Of a stretch of 61,069 nt of DNA, positions 16,389-25,748 are shown piece after piece (position 1 is the stretch's first letter; every line of letters starts with the position of its first letter). Both the position numbers and the translations under genes were made by a program. The stretch is from JBDKGH01 sp039798265. Its GTDB lineage: Bacteria > Bacteroidota > Bacteroidia > Flavobacteriales_D > Sanyastnellaceae. Below the pieces are notes generated by a model. It was not told where the DNA came from, ran no database searches, and saw only the letters and a list, made by a program, of their open reading frames with translations. Location: the NCBI GenBank assembly GCA_039798265.1, contig JBDKGH010000061.1:1-61069 (forward strand), read 5' to 3'.

Positions 16389-18227
16389 ATGACGAATGTA
16401 ATCCGTATTACTCTTGGCTTGCTGTTGACCCTTATTCCAGCAGTGAGTTTTTCTCAAACGCTATGTGAGAATGGATACGCGGGCAGCTATCCCTGTGAGA
16501 ACGTGGATTTACTAGCGCATGTGGCTCCTTCGGCTTTCGGGGGTGGCACTACAAATGAAGTGTGGGGTTGGACAGATGCCATGGACGGAAAAGAATATGT
16601 GCTCCTCGGCAAATCAACCGGGGTTGGTTTTTTTGACATTAGCGATCCTGTCAATCCGATCTATTTAGGGCAATTGCCTACACACACCAATAACTCTCTT
16701 TGGAGAACATTACGCACGTATAACGATTACTTGTTTGTAGGAAGTGAGGCCACAGGGCATGGTTTGCAAGTATTCGATTTACACCGATTGCGAAACGTGG
16801 TGAATCCTCCCGTCAACTTTACGGAAGACGCACACTATTCTGGTTTTGGTAGATGCCACACCTTAGTAATCGAGGAAGAAACCGGTTTTCTTTATGCGTG
16901 TGGTACAAATACTTTTGCAGGTGGTCTGCACATCGTTAATATTCAGAATCCCCTAGCGCCTGTCATTGCAGGAGGATATGATGACGATGGTTATACACAT
17001 GAAGCGCAGGTGATGGTGTATAACGGTCCGGATGCCGATTATGTGGGGCGCACCATTGCATTTTGTTATAACGGAAATAATCCAGCTAACCTCACCCTCG
17101 TAGATGTGACGAATCCTTTAGATGCTACTACGGTTTCAATTACGTTTTACCCCAATAGTGCTTATTGCCATCAAGGTTGGTTAACACCGGATGGGAAATA
17201 CCTGCTGATGGATGATGAGCTCGATGAATACAATAACATTTTCTTTGAAACACGCACCTTAGTTTGGAATGTAGAAAACCTAGATCAGCCGGTGTACCAA
17301 TATGATTTCTTGGGCAGCACAGAAGCGATTGATCACAATCAATACATCATTGGTAACCTTTCTTTTCAAAGCAACTACACGGCAGGTTTTCGAATGATCG
17401 ACATCCGCGGAATAGAAACACAGCAGATGCAAGAGGTAGGTTTTTTTGATCATTACCCACAGGACAATGATAATGTGTTTGAATCGGAGTGGATGAATTA
17501 CCCCTATTTTGAAAGTGGTGTTATTCCACTGACGGATATCGATAATGGAATGTTCTTAGTAAAACCAAATTTTATTCAACCCATTACAACCGTCATTCCT
17601 GCTTGTGAACTCAACTCGATCGAAGTGCCCGTTATACTCAATGCCGGTTTCGAAGGTCCCATTAGCATAGATGTAACGGGTTTACCTCCCGGTGCCATTT
17701 GGACCACGGATCAAACAGCCTATAATGCCCCTGACACAGTAATAATCAACATTCTTTTGGAAGAAACGGATGCAGGGAATTATGTAATCAACGTAACAGC
17801 TACGGGAGCTCATTTTTCCTACGAAAGACCCATTACCTTGTCCGTTGAATCTACCGTTAATTGGTACACCGATCAGGATGGCGATGGATATTCAGGCGAT
17901 CAGTTCATTGTTTTATGCGAATCGGAAGTAGGCACTATTTTTCCTACGGGCGATTGTGATGACGAAGACGCTTCGGTTTATCCGAACGCTTTGGGAACCT
18001 TTGATTCGATCGATAATGATTGCAACGGACTGGTGGAAGATGATGAGCTTCCGTTCTGCGCTGATCTGAATGGCGATGATAGAATCACGGTGGCTGATCT
18101 GATTATTTTCAATGAAAACATCGGCTGCCAAGGTCCCGATTGTATAGCGGATTTTAATAATGATGCCCAAGTGGACATCACGGATCTTTTTATTTTGCTA
18201 GCTGACTTTGGAGAGTATTGCAATTAA
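16389..18227 (+). CDS. secreted choice-of-anchor B / LVIVD-repeat protein with dockerin-like C-terminus
   Basis: 612 residues. Start chosen at 16389 because MTNVIRITLGLLLTLIPAVSFSQ is a signal peptide; the open frame begins at 16344. The bulk (about 25-400) is a choice-of-anchor B beta-propeller-like domain with repeated GVGFFDISDPVNPIYLG-type LVIVD motifs. A Ca-rich region follows with DQDGDGYSGD and GDCDDEDASVYPNA (MopE-like metal-binding motif), DNDCNG, and then two dockerin-type EF-hand loops (DLNGDDRITVADL and DFNNDAQVDITDL). It ends in YCN with no recognisable type IX sorting domain. Probably a secreted or surface Ca-binding protein; ligand unknown. Its stop codon shares a TTAA with that of the convergent ABC transporter. 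Confidence 0.8.
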   Translation: MTNVIRITLGLLLTLIPAVSFSQTLCENGYAGSYPCENVDLLAHVAPSAFGGGTTNEVWGWTDAMDGKEYVLLGKSTGVGFFDISDPVNPIYLGQLPTHTNNSLWRTLRTYNDYLFVGSEATGHGLQVFDLHRLRNVVNPPVNFTEDAHYSGFGRCHTLVIEEETGFLYACGTNTFAGGLHIVNIQNPLAPVIAGGYDDDGYTHEAQVMVYNGPDADYVGRTIAFCYNGNNPANLTLVDVTNPLDATTVSITFYPNSAYCHQGWLTPDGKYLLMDDELDEYNNIFFETRTLVWNVENLDQPVYQYDFLGSTEAIDHNQYIIGNLSFQSNYTAGFRMIDIRGIETQQMQEVGFFDHYPQDNDNVFESEWMNYPYFESGVIPLTDIDNGMFLVKPNFIQPITTVIPACELNSIEVPVILNAGFEGPISIDVTGLPPGAIWTTDQTAYNAPDTVIINILLEETDAGNYVINVTATGAHFSYERPITLSVESTVNWYTDQDGDGYSGDQFIVLCESEVGTIFPTGDCDDEDASVYPNALGTFDSIDNDCNGLVEDDELPFCADLNGDDRITVADLIIFNENIGCQGPDCIADFNNDAQVDITDLFILLADFGEYCN

Positions 18228-20077
18228 CCGTTGGCCTCTTCGAGTTGTTGCAATCGGTGCAGCTCGGCGTAAGCTCCTCCTTTTTGGAGTAAAAAATCAT
18301 GACTGCCTTCTTCTACAATTTTTCCATGCTCCAACACCAGTATACGGTGTGCATGCTTGATACTCGAAATACGATGAGCAATGATAATTGTCGTTGAGTT
18401 GGCTTGATTCGTTTTTAGTCCATTGAGAATATTCTCTTCGGTTTGCGTATCTACTGCAGAAAGACAGTCATCGAGGATAAGTACCTCAGGGTTTTTAATG
18501 AGTGCACGAGCAATGCTGATGCGCTGCTTTTGCCCGCCGCTGATGTTGATCCCGCGTTCTCCCAATAGAGTCTCGTAACCATTGGGAAAGCCGATGATGT
18601 TGTCGTGCACATCGGCAAGTTTGGCCGCCTTTTCTACTTTTTGTTGATCGCCATGATCTACTCCAAACAAAATATTATTGCGAATGGAATCTGAGAACAA
18701 AAAAACTTCTTGCGGTACTAAACCTAAACGTTCTCGCCAATTTCCCAGATGGTAATCGCGGAGGTTTTTTTGATTCACTCGAATAGCTCCTTCAGTGGGA
18801 TCGTAGCTGCGCAATATTAATTGAGCTAGGGTCGATTTCCCGCTTCCGGTGCGGCCAATGATGGCCACTGTTTCTCCTTTTTTAATGGAAAAAGAAACAC
18901 CATTTAAAGCCTTCACACCTGACTCGGGATAGGTGAAATGTACTTGTTCAAATGTGATTTCTTCCAGTGTATTGGGTAAAGGTTCAGTCCCTGTTTTTAC
19001 TTCAGGTTCTTGTTGTAAAAATTCATTGATCCGAGCTTGCGATGCTTCAGCTTTTTGAACCAAGCTGCTTACCCAACCTACACTTGCAAAAGGCCATGTC
19101 AATTGATTGACATAAAATACAAATTGAACAATCACGCCATAGGATATTTCACCAGCGATCACTTTATTGGATCCGATGTAAAGGGTGAGAATAGTACTCA
19201 TTCCTACTAGCACCATTATTACGGGCATAAATAAGGCGTCAGCTTTTACAAGTTCCAATTGTTTGGTTTTATAAACATCACTTTCGTGCGTGAATCGGCG
19301 GATGAAAAAATTCTCTCGGTCAAAAGCTTTTAGCACACGTATTCCGCTCATGCTTTCTTGAACCATGGTTGAAAGTTTCGACTGTTGCTGCTGCACTCTG
19401 TCAGTCCGGCGGTTGATAATGGTACTTACGTAAAAAATACCAAGCATCATGAAGGGAAGAGGAGATAAGGTATATAACGTAAGCTCCTTGTCAATCTTCC
19501 ACATCACGGCAATGCACATCACAATCAAGATAATGAGATTAATGGTGTACATCACAGCAGGACCGAGGTACATGCGCACCCGATTCACATCTTCACTGAT
19601 GCGATTCATCAAGTCGCCTGTCCTATTTTTTTTATAAAAGGCGGTATCTAAATGCTGGTACTGTCGGTAGATTTCATTTTTCAAATCGTATTCGATGTGA
19701 CGAGACATCACAATGATCGTTTGTCGCTGATAAAAAAGAAATACTCCTTTCAGGATATACATCAATAGATAACCGAGCGCTAGGTAAAGACCAATTTGTA
19801 CAATGGTGTGAGTGTAGTCGCCTGCGTGAAGCGTGATGGAACCATTTTCACCAAACCAAGGAGTGAGGCTATTCGGTGTTTTTACTTGTGCGGTATTGCT
19901 CTGCGCATCGAAATGCTGAATGGCCGAAAGAGAATCTACCAAAAAGTCAATTCCTTCACCCACCAATACAGGAGCATAGACATTGAAAACGTTGGCGAGC
20001 AGAATAAACAAGGTGCCCGCTACTATTCGGCCACGATACTTCCAAAAGTACTTATTGAGGTATTGGAGGTTTTTCAA
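18224..20077 (-). CDS. ABC exporter, fused permease-ATPase (MsbA/MdlB-like)
   Basis: 617 residues: six transmembrane helices (about 1-340) followed by one ATPase domain. Walker A is IGRTGSGKST, the signature is NISGGQKQR, and Walker B is VLILDDCLSAVD, with Asp instead of the usual catalytic Glu after Walker B; this occurs in one half of heterodimeric exporters such as BmrC/BmrD. Substrate unknown: lipid, peptide or drug are all possible. It starts 4 nt after the stop of a TonB-dependent receptor gene and is probably co-transcribed with it. Its 3' end shares TTAA with the stop of the convergent gene. Confidence 0.9.
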   Translation of the reverse strand: MKNLQYLNKYFWKYRGRIVAGTLFILLANVFNVYAPVLVGEGIDFLVDSLSAIQHFDAQSNTAQVKTPNSLTPWFGENGSITLHAGDYTHTIVQIGLYLALGYLLMYILKGVFLFYQRQTIIVMSRHIEYDLKNEIYRQYQHLDTAFYKKNRTGDLMNRISEDVNRVRMYLGPAVMYTINLIILIVMCIAVMWKIDKELTLYTLSPLPFMMLGIFYVSTIINRRTDRVQQQQSKLSTMVQESMSGIRVLKAFDRENFFIRRFTHESDVYKTKQLELVKADALFMPVIMVLVGMSTILTLYIGSNKVIAGEISYGVIVQFVFYVNQLTWPFASVGWVSSLVQKAEASQARINEFLQQEPEVKTGTEPLPNTLEEITFEQVHFTYPESGVKALNGVSFSIKKGETVAIIGRTGSGKSTLAQLILRSYDPTEGAIRVNQKNLRDYHLGNWRERLGLVPQEVFLFSDSIRNNILFGVDHGDQQKVEKAAKLADVHDNIIGFPNGYETLLGERGINISGGQKQRISIARALIKNPEVLILDDCLSAVDTQTEENILNGLKTNQANSTTIIIAHRISSIKHAHRILVLEHGKIVEEGSHDFLLQKGGAYAELHRLQQLEEANG

Positions 20078-20081
20078 TGGA

Positions 20082-22505
20082 TTAAAATTCGAAGTTCCAA
20101 GTTACGCTTGGAAGTATGGGGAACAAGCTCACCTGGTAGGCTTTTATCTGAAATGATCCGGTGCCCAAATTGCCTTCATTAGCGAAGTAAATGAAATAAG
20201 GGTTTCTTCGGTTGTATAAATTGTAAATGGAAAAATTCCAACTGCTCTTGAATTTGCGCAATCGCTTTTCCTTTTCTCCGGTTTGTGGATTGATGCGTTC
20301 AACAAATTTTTCTTTACCTTTTACATTGCATGATATATCAGCTCGGTGATAAGGAGCCATGCGGAAACTGTTGCGATCGCCGTATCTACTGATTACTTGT
20401 CCTTCGTAGAAGTAGCGTTCTACTGGAAGAGTAATGGCATTGCCCGTTCCGTAAACAAACACAAATCCCAGATCTACTCGTTTATTGACCTCATAGTTCA
20501 TCACGAAGCTGATGTCATGTCGGCGATCCCATCTCGCAGGAAAGGGGTTTCCATTATTGATCGTTTCGAATACGCGTTCGGTTTTGGCTAAGGTGTAACC
20601 CAACCAACCATTCAAAGCGCCTACACGACGTTTGAGAAAAAACTCTGCACCATAACTATAGCCCCGTCCAAAAACGAGTAAGTTGTCGATGTTATCATTA
20701 ACGGTCTGCTCTGGTTGCGCTCCTTCGCGGTATTCGGATTGATTGCGCATGTCTTTGTAATAAACTTCTACACTGCTTTCCCACTTATCATCATCAAAAT
20801 TGCGGAAGTAACCGATACTCACTTGCGTGCCAATCTGCGGACGAAGCACGTCGGTGCTAGGCAACCAAACATCGGTAGGTAGTGAAGTAGGAGAAAGGCT
20901 CGTCAAATGGATGTACTGATAGTTGCGCATAAATCCAGCTTTGATGCTCGAGCTTTTGCCCACTTCATAACGCACATTTAGTCGAGGTTCCAAACCACCG
21001 TAATTTTTTACTTTTTCACCTCGGTCATAACTCACTACCGTTGGAGGCAATGGAGAGCCGAAGGTATTCGTATTGGTGTTTTCGATGTATCGATCAAATG
21101 GTCCTACGTGAAGAAAGTAAGAGTAGCGAAGACCCGCGTTTATGCGAAGTTTTTCATTGATGTCAAATTCATCTTGTATGTACACGGCTGTTTCATGCGA
21201 ATACAAGGTTACTTGATCGCCTAAATCAAATTCCACTTCGCCGCTCGAAGCGTAGGTATTGTTTGGTGTAAACTCGTGGAAGGTATAATCAACACCCCAT
21301 TTGATGCGGTGAAGGTAGTTGGGGTAATAATCAAACTGCACTTTTGCACCATAGTCGCGAATGCCGCTTTTTAACCCAAATACAAATTGCTCTTGCTTAC
21401 CTTGAAATTGGAATTGATAGTCCGTAAACGTGGCAATCGTATTCATGAATAGTTTATCGTTCATGATTCGATTCCAGCGAACAGTTGCTGTTGTATTTCC
21501 CCACGGTATTTTGGTTTCAAATCCGGCACTTTCACTTTTAAACCCAAATACATCGCGTCCGAAGTATCCGCTCAAAAACAACTGATCTTTTTTGGAAAGG
21601 CGATAATTGACTTTCGCATTGAGATCATAGAAATAATAGCCCGATCCACTGAAGTTGCTTTCTGGATTGATAAAAGGTTTGAGCAACACATCAATGTACG
21701 TTCTACGTCCTGAAATGATAAAACTCGAGGTGTCTTTTTTGATCGGCCCTTCTACCGTAAATCGGGATGCAATGGTTCCTACACCGCCCGAACCATGGTA
21801 TTCTTTTCGGTTGCCTTCTTTCAAAGTAATGTCGAGCACAGAGGCCAAACGCCCGCCATAAGCTGCTGGCACGCCACCTTTGGTGAGTTCTAAATTTTTG
21901 ACGGCGTCGGCGTTAAAGACAGAGAAAAAACCAAAGAGGTGAGAGGCATTATACACCGTTGAATTGTCTAATAGAATCAAATTTTGGTCAATGCCACCGC
22001 CTCGAACATAAAATCCCGCATTTCCTTCGCCGGCGCTTTGCACACCAGGAAGCAAACTAATGGTTTTTAAGATATCCACCTCACCAAAGAGCACGGGCAG
22101 TTTTTTGATTTGCTCCACTTCTAGTGATATTTTACCAATATCGGTGCTTTCTGTGTTGCTCTTTTTTTCTCCAACAATAACGATCTCTTCTTTGTTGATC
22201 ACCTGCACCGCAAGATCTACGTTTTTCGTAATGTCCTTTTGCAAGACAATTTTGGAAGACTGAGTGGTGTAACCGATGAAAGAGTATTCAACAGTGTACT
22301 CGCCTTCTGGCACGGTCAAAGAATAGAATCCATACACATTGGTTCCTACACCTTTTCCCAATTCTTTGATGCTAACGATGGCTCCAATGAGCGACTCGCC
22401 AGTGCTAGCATCTTTTACTTCTCCACTGATGGTGTATTTATTTTGGGCAAACAGTCCAGTGGTGGATAGAAAAAGAGTAGAAAGTACAAGTATTAAGAGA
22501 CGCAT
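20082..22505 (-). CDS. TonB-dependent receptor with carboxypeptidase-regulatory-like domain
   Basis: 807 residues. The signal peptide ends at LFAQ (about residue 21). A CarboxypepD_reg-like beta-sandwich (about 23-105: ISGEVKDASTGESLIGAIV) precedes the plug (about 120-230: KKLPVLFGEVDILKTISLLPGVQ, GNAGFYVRGGGIDQNLILLD) and a 22-strand barrel ending in an aromatic (TWNFEF). Imports a ligand across the outer membrane using TonB energy. It is not a SusC type and no SusD gene is adjacent. The downstream ABC exporter and the divergent DUF5916 gene are its neighbours; the substrate cannot be predicted. An exact -7 element lies at 22529-22536. Confidence 0.92.
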   Translation of the reverse strand: MRLLILVLSTLFLSTTGLFAQNKYTISGEVKDASTGESLIGAIVSIKELGKGVGTNVYGFYSLTVPEGEYTVEYSFIGYTTQSSKIVLQKDITKNVDLAVQVINKEEIVIVGEKKSNTESTDIGKISLEVEQIKKLPVLFGEVDILKTISLLPGVQSAGEGNAGFYVRGGGIDQNLILLDNSTVYNASHLFGFFSVFNADAVKNLELTKGGVPAAYGGRLASVLDITLKEGNRKEYHGSGGVGTIASRFTVEGPIKKDTSSFIISGRRTYIDVLLKPFINPESNFSGSGYYFYDLNAKVNYRLSKKDQLFLSGYFGRDVFGFKSESAGFETKIPWGNTTATVRWNRIMNDKLFMNTIATFTDYQFQFQGKQEQFVFGLKSGIRDYGAKVQFDYYPNYLHRIKWGVDYTFHEFTPNNTYASSGEVEFDLGDQVTLYSHETAVYIQDEFDINEKLRINAGLRYSYFLHVGPFDRYIENTNTNTFGSPLPPTVVSYDRGEKVKNYGGLEPRLNVRYEVGKSSSIKAGFMRNYQYIHLTSLSPTSLPTDVWLPSTDVLRPQIGTQVSIGYFRNFDDDKWESSVEVYYKDMRNQSEYREGAQPEQTVNDNIDNLLVFGRGYSYGAEFFLKRRVGALNGWLGYTLAKTERVFETINNGNPFPARWDRRHDISFVMNYEVNKRVDLGFVFVYGTGNAITLPVERYFYEGQVISRYGDRNSFRMAPYHRADISCNVKGKEKFVERINPQTGEKEKRLRKFKSSWNFSIYNLYNRRNPYFIYFANEGNLGTGSFQIKAYQVSLFPILPSVTWNFEF

Positions 22506-22528
22506 ATTGCGGGTTTTCAGAATGGGCT

Positions 22529-22536
22529 CAAAAGTA
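22529..22536 (-). promoter_or_regulatory. -7 promoter element for the TonB receptor / ABC exporter operon
   Basis: On the minus strand this reads TACTTTTG, an exact TAnnTTTG, 23 nt before the start codon at 22505. No obvious -33 TTG at standard spacing. Confidence 0.5.
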
Positions 22537-22656
22537 GGGGCTATTTGGCAGTGCCGAATAGGTTTTTTCGTGTAAAAAATGGTTAACAGAAATTAACCGT
22601 CAGTGGATTATTGTCCATGGCCATGAGCGTATTTTCGCGCCGAACCTCGCCAAACC

Positions 22657-25140
22657 ATGACACTGCGCCTTTTCTTGTTTGTTTTGCTTTGTTGGCCCAT
22701 TACTTTATGGGCACAGGAACAAAACAAGCGTATGCTTTCTGCTCATTTTTCCACTACAGCGCCAAAGCTCGATGGAGAATTGAGTGAAGCGTGTTGGGCA
22801 GAAGCTCCGGTTACAGGCGATTTTATTCTCAACTCTCCACGGCCAGGCGACCCGATGGAGGAGAAAACAGAGGTCAGAGTTGTCTACACCAATGAAGCGA
22901 TTTATGTTGCCTTCGTTAATTTCGATAGCCACCCTGACAGCATCGCCAATCAACTTGTCGGTAGAGATAATACGGGCAACCGCGACTACTGCGGCATCAC
23001 CTTTTGTTGTTACCGTGATGGGATCAATGGCTTTGGTTTTTACTCGAGTCCTGCAGGCGAGCAGCGCGATGTGCGCATTGGAGGCGATGAGTATGATGAG
23101 TCATGGAACGCTGTATGGGCGTGTGAAACCAAAATTACGGATCGTGGGTGGACGGCAGAATTTAAAATTCCTTATGCTGCACTTCGTTTTCCTCAAAAGG
23201 AAGAACAGTTGTGGGATGTCAACTTTGAGCGCGAAGTGCGACGCAAAAGACATGTCGGGCATTGGAATAAAGTAGATCCGAATGCCGTGAATGAACTTGC
23301 TCAAATGGGCAGCCTAATAGGCATTAAAGGAATTGAACCTCCCAAAAGGATCTTTTTCTTTCCTTATCTATCCTCTTACTACGACATCGCTCAAAACCAA
23401 GATGCACCCTCTACCAAAGGCTTCAGCTACCGTGGTGGTATGGATATGAAAATTGGATTGAATGATGCATTCACGCTAGATGCTACCTTGATTCCCGATT
23501 TTGGCCAAACCATTAGCGATCAAAAAATCCTCAACCTTACTCCCTTCGAAATCCAATTTCAGGATAACCGACAGTTCTTTATCGAGGGAACAGAAATATT
23601 CAACAAGGCCGGACTTTTTTACTCGAGAAGGGTAGGAGATATTCCTGTGAACTACGATGCACCTTACAATCAACTCAACGTAGGTGAGACCGTAGTGGAC
23701 AATCCAGGGCAAACACAACTGCTGAATGCTATTAAAGTCAGCGGCCGTAATAAAGGAGGCCTTGGCATAGGTATCTTTAATGCCATCACCGGACGATCGT
23801 ATGCCACTATCGAAGATTCTTTGGGCAATCAGCGCTCCGTGGAAACTTCGCCATTGTCGAATTATAGCGTGGTGGTTTTAGATCAAAATCTCAAAAACAA
23901 CAGTTACTTCAATATCACCAATACCAACGTAACCCGCGCAGGCTCTGTGTATGATGCGAATGTGACAGGATTCAACACTTCTTTGCGCAATAAGAAGAAT
24001 ACCTACGCCTTCGGTGGATCGGGTGTTTTAAATAAAAAAATTGGTCCTGATCAAACAGGGAAAAATGCTTCGGGTTATGCAGGTAGTGTTTCTTATGGAA
24101 AAATCAGTGGCAATTTCCGCTGGAATGCTGGTGCTTATGTGAACAGTGATACCTATGACCCGAACGATTTGGCCTTTTTAGCTGTAAATAACAACAAAGG
24201 CGTGTATGCTGAATTGATGTACAACATTTATAAGCCTTTTGGCAAATTCAATAACTTCTGGAGTTCCATTTCCTCTTTTTACGAAAACCTCTACGCCCCA
24301 AATCATTTCTCCAATATGGAGATCAATGGAGAGGCTGGAGTAACCGACAAAAAATTTCATTCCTATGGAATCTCCTTTGAATCTGCGCCCGTGCGTGGAT
24401 TTGATTTTTTTGAACCCCGTGTCGATGGACGTTACTTTACCCGATTCCGCTATGCGGGTGGTGGGGGATGGATATCCACTGACTACCGACGTCGATTTGC
24501 TTTGGATTTGGGTTCTTGGAGTTATAAATATGAAAACGAAGGCCGCGTTCAGTTTAATTGGCGCATATCTCCGCGATTCAGGGTGAATGATCATTTGATG
24601 CTCATTTACGTGTATAGTCACCAAAATCATTTCAACGATTTGGGATGGGCTGCCCGAAATGGAAGTGAGCCTGTTTTCGGTAAAAGAGATGTCATTTCGC
24701 ACACCAATGTACTTACCCTTTCATATGCCTTCAACCCTTGGATGTCGGCCAATTGCAGGGTTCGTCATTATTGGGGTTACTCGACTTATCGCCAGTTTTA
24801 TAGCCTAAATCCAGATGGGACTCTAGGGGCAACCGATTTTAATGGATTTACACAAGCGGACAATAAAGAAGGAAGCGATGTAGATCGAAACTTCAACAGT
24901 TTCACCATCGACTTATTTTATCGTTGGATCTTCACCCCTGGAAGCGAGTTGGTGGTAGGTTGGAAAAATGAAATCACTGCCTTTGATAACAATGTAGCGC
25001 CAAGCCTCCGAGAGGATTGGGAATATACCTTTCAGTTACCCCAACGAAACACCTTCAGTTTGCGGGTTATCTACTTTCTCGACTATCGCATCTTTACCAG
25101 ACATAAGGGAGATGCCATTCTGAGGAACGCGAATTTCTAA
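22657..25140 (+). CDS. DUF5916 protein with N-terminal CBM9-like domain
   Basis: 827 residues, exported (signal peptide ending at LWAQ, about residue 21). The N-terminal domain (about 30-220) is CBM9-like: KLDGELSEACWAEAP, then TEVRVVYTNEAIYVAF and RGWTAEFKIPYAALRF. The rest is a DUF5916 region rich in alternating aromatic residues and probably an outer-membrane beta barrel (FQDNRQFFIEGTEIF is a family landmark). Function not established; a role in binding or uptake of carbohydrate or peptide at the surface is only a guess. A TATTTTCG near-match to the -7 element is at 22630-22637. The gene is followed by a strong hairpin terminator. Confidence 0.85.
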   Translation: MTLRLFLFVLLCWPITLWAQEQNKRMLSAHFSTTAPKLDGELSEACWAEAPVTGDFILNSPRPGDPMEEKTEVRVVYTNEAIYVAFVNFDSHPDSIANQLVGRDNTGNRDYCGITFCCYRDGINGFGFYSSPAGEQRDVRIGGDEYDESWNAVWACETKITDRGWTAEFKIPYAALRFPQKEEQLWDVNFEREVRRKRHVGHWNKVDPNAVNELAQMGSLIGIKGIEPPKRIFFFPYLSSYYDIAQNQDAPSTKGFSYRGGMDMKIGLNDAFTLDATLIPDFGQTISDQKILNLTPFEIQFQDNRQFFIEGTEIFNKAGLFYSRRVGDIPVNYDAPYNQLNVGETVVDNPGQTQLLNAIKVSGRNKGGLGIGIFNAITGRSYATIEDSLGNQRSVETSPLSNYSVVVLDQNLKNNSYFNITNTNVTRAGSVYDANVTGFNTSLRNKKNTYAFGGSGVLNKKIGPDQTGKNASGYAGSVSYGKISGNFRWNAGAYVNSDTYDPNDLAFLAVNNNKGVYAELMYNIYKPFGKFNNFWSSISSFYENLYAPNHFSNMEINGEAGVTDKKFHSYGISFESAPVRGFDFFEPRVDGRYFTRFRYAGGGGWISTDYRRRFALDLGSWSYKYENEGRVQFNWRISPRFRVNDHLMLIYVYSHQNHFNDLGWAARNGSEPVFGKRDVISHTNVLTLSYAFNPWMSANCRVRHYWGYSTYRQFYSLNPDGTLGATDFNGFTQADNKEGSDVDRNFNSFTIDLFYRWIFTPGSELVVGWKNEITAFDNNVAPSLREDWEYTFQLPQRNTFSLRVIYFLDYRIFTRHKGDAILRNANF

Positions 25141-25148
25141 AAAAAAGT

Positions 25149-25169
25149 AGGGTTGGTGCAACCCTTTTT
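25149..25169 (+). terminator. rho-independent terminator after the DUF5916 gene
   Basis: AGGGTTG (25149-25155), loop GTG, CAACCCT (25159-25165), then TTTT to 25169. A perfect 7-bp stem with a T-run, 9 nt after the stop at 25140. The right arm plus T-run (GCAACCCTTTTT) also resembles the -35 region seen before ECF sigma genes in this phylum, so it may be shared with the promoter of the next gene. Confidence 0.7.
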
Positions 25170-25193
25170 CCGAAATTAGTGTTTTCTATACAC

Positions 25194-25748
25194 ATGGACG
25201 AGCTCAAGGATATCATACAGGGCTGTGTCCGAGGCGAAAAGCGCTGGCAGGACAAGCTATATGGGAAGTATGCATCGCTTCTCTATGGTATCTGTTTGCG
25301 CTATGCCAAAAACAGGATGGAGGCAGAAGACGTGTTGCAGGAGGTTTTTGTTAAAATCTACTCCAACATACAAAGCTACCACCACGACGGAAGCTTCGAA
25401 GGTTGGCTTCGTCGGATTGCGGTGAACACGAGTATTACCCAATACCGAAAAAACCTGAAACATGCTTACCAAGAAGACGTAGACGACTTGGTGGCAAGAA
25501 GAAATGATCCAGTGGAATTTGAAGACCTCGAATTCACGGCGGAAGAAATGATGTTATGCATCAACAAATTGCCAGCTGGATATAAGACAGTGTTTAATCT
25601 CTATGTAGTAGAAGGCTACATGCACAAAGAGATCGCAGATATGTTAGAGATCGATGTAAATACATCGAAGTCTCAGCTCTCTCGAGCAAAAACCTACCTG
25701 CAGCGTGAATTGAACGATTTGAGTAAGACAAAAATAAAAGCGGAATGA
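25194..25748 (+). CDS. ECF-type RNA polymerase sigma factor
   Basis: 184 residues from the ATG at 25194; a GTG at 25179 in the same frame would add five residues but leaves less room for a promoter. Region 2 is YASLLYGICLRYAKNRMEAEDVLQEVF with FEGWLRRIAVNTSI, and region 4 is LPAGYKTVFNLYVVEGYMHKEIADML with the helix-turn-helix TSKSQLSRAKTYLQ. Lacks regions 1 and 3, as ECF factors do. The next gene overlaps by 4 nt and encodes a single-pass membrane protein, so the pair looks like a sigma factor with its membrane-bound regulator. Target genes unknown; the envelope protein genes downstream (26370, 27449) are candidates. Confidence 0.92.
   Translation: MDELKDIIQGCVRGEKRWQDKLYGKYASLLYGICLRYAKNRMEAEDVLQEVFVKIYSNIQSYHHDGSFEGWLRRIAVNTSITQYRKNLKHAYQEDVDDLVARRNDPVEFEDLEFTAEEMMLCINKLPAGYKTVFNLYVVEGYMHKEIADMLEIDVNTSKSQLSRAKTYLQRELNDLSKTKIKAE

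Noticed and set aside
25179..25193. GTG start of the ECF factor at 25179
   Set aside because: It adds only five unconserved residues and would sit in the presumed promoter; the ATG at 25194 gives the normal N-terminus.
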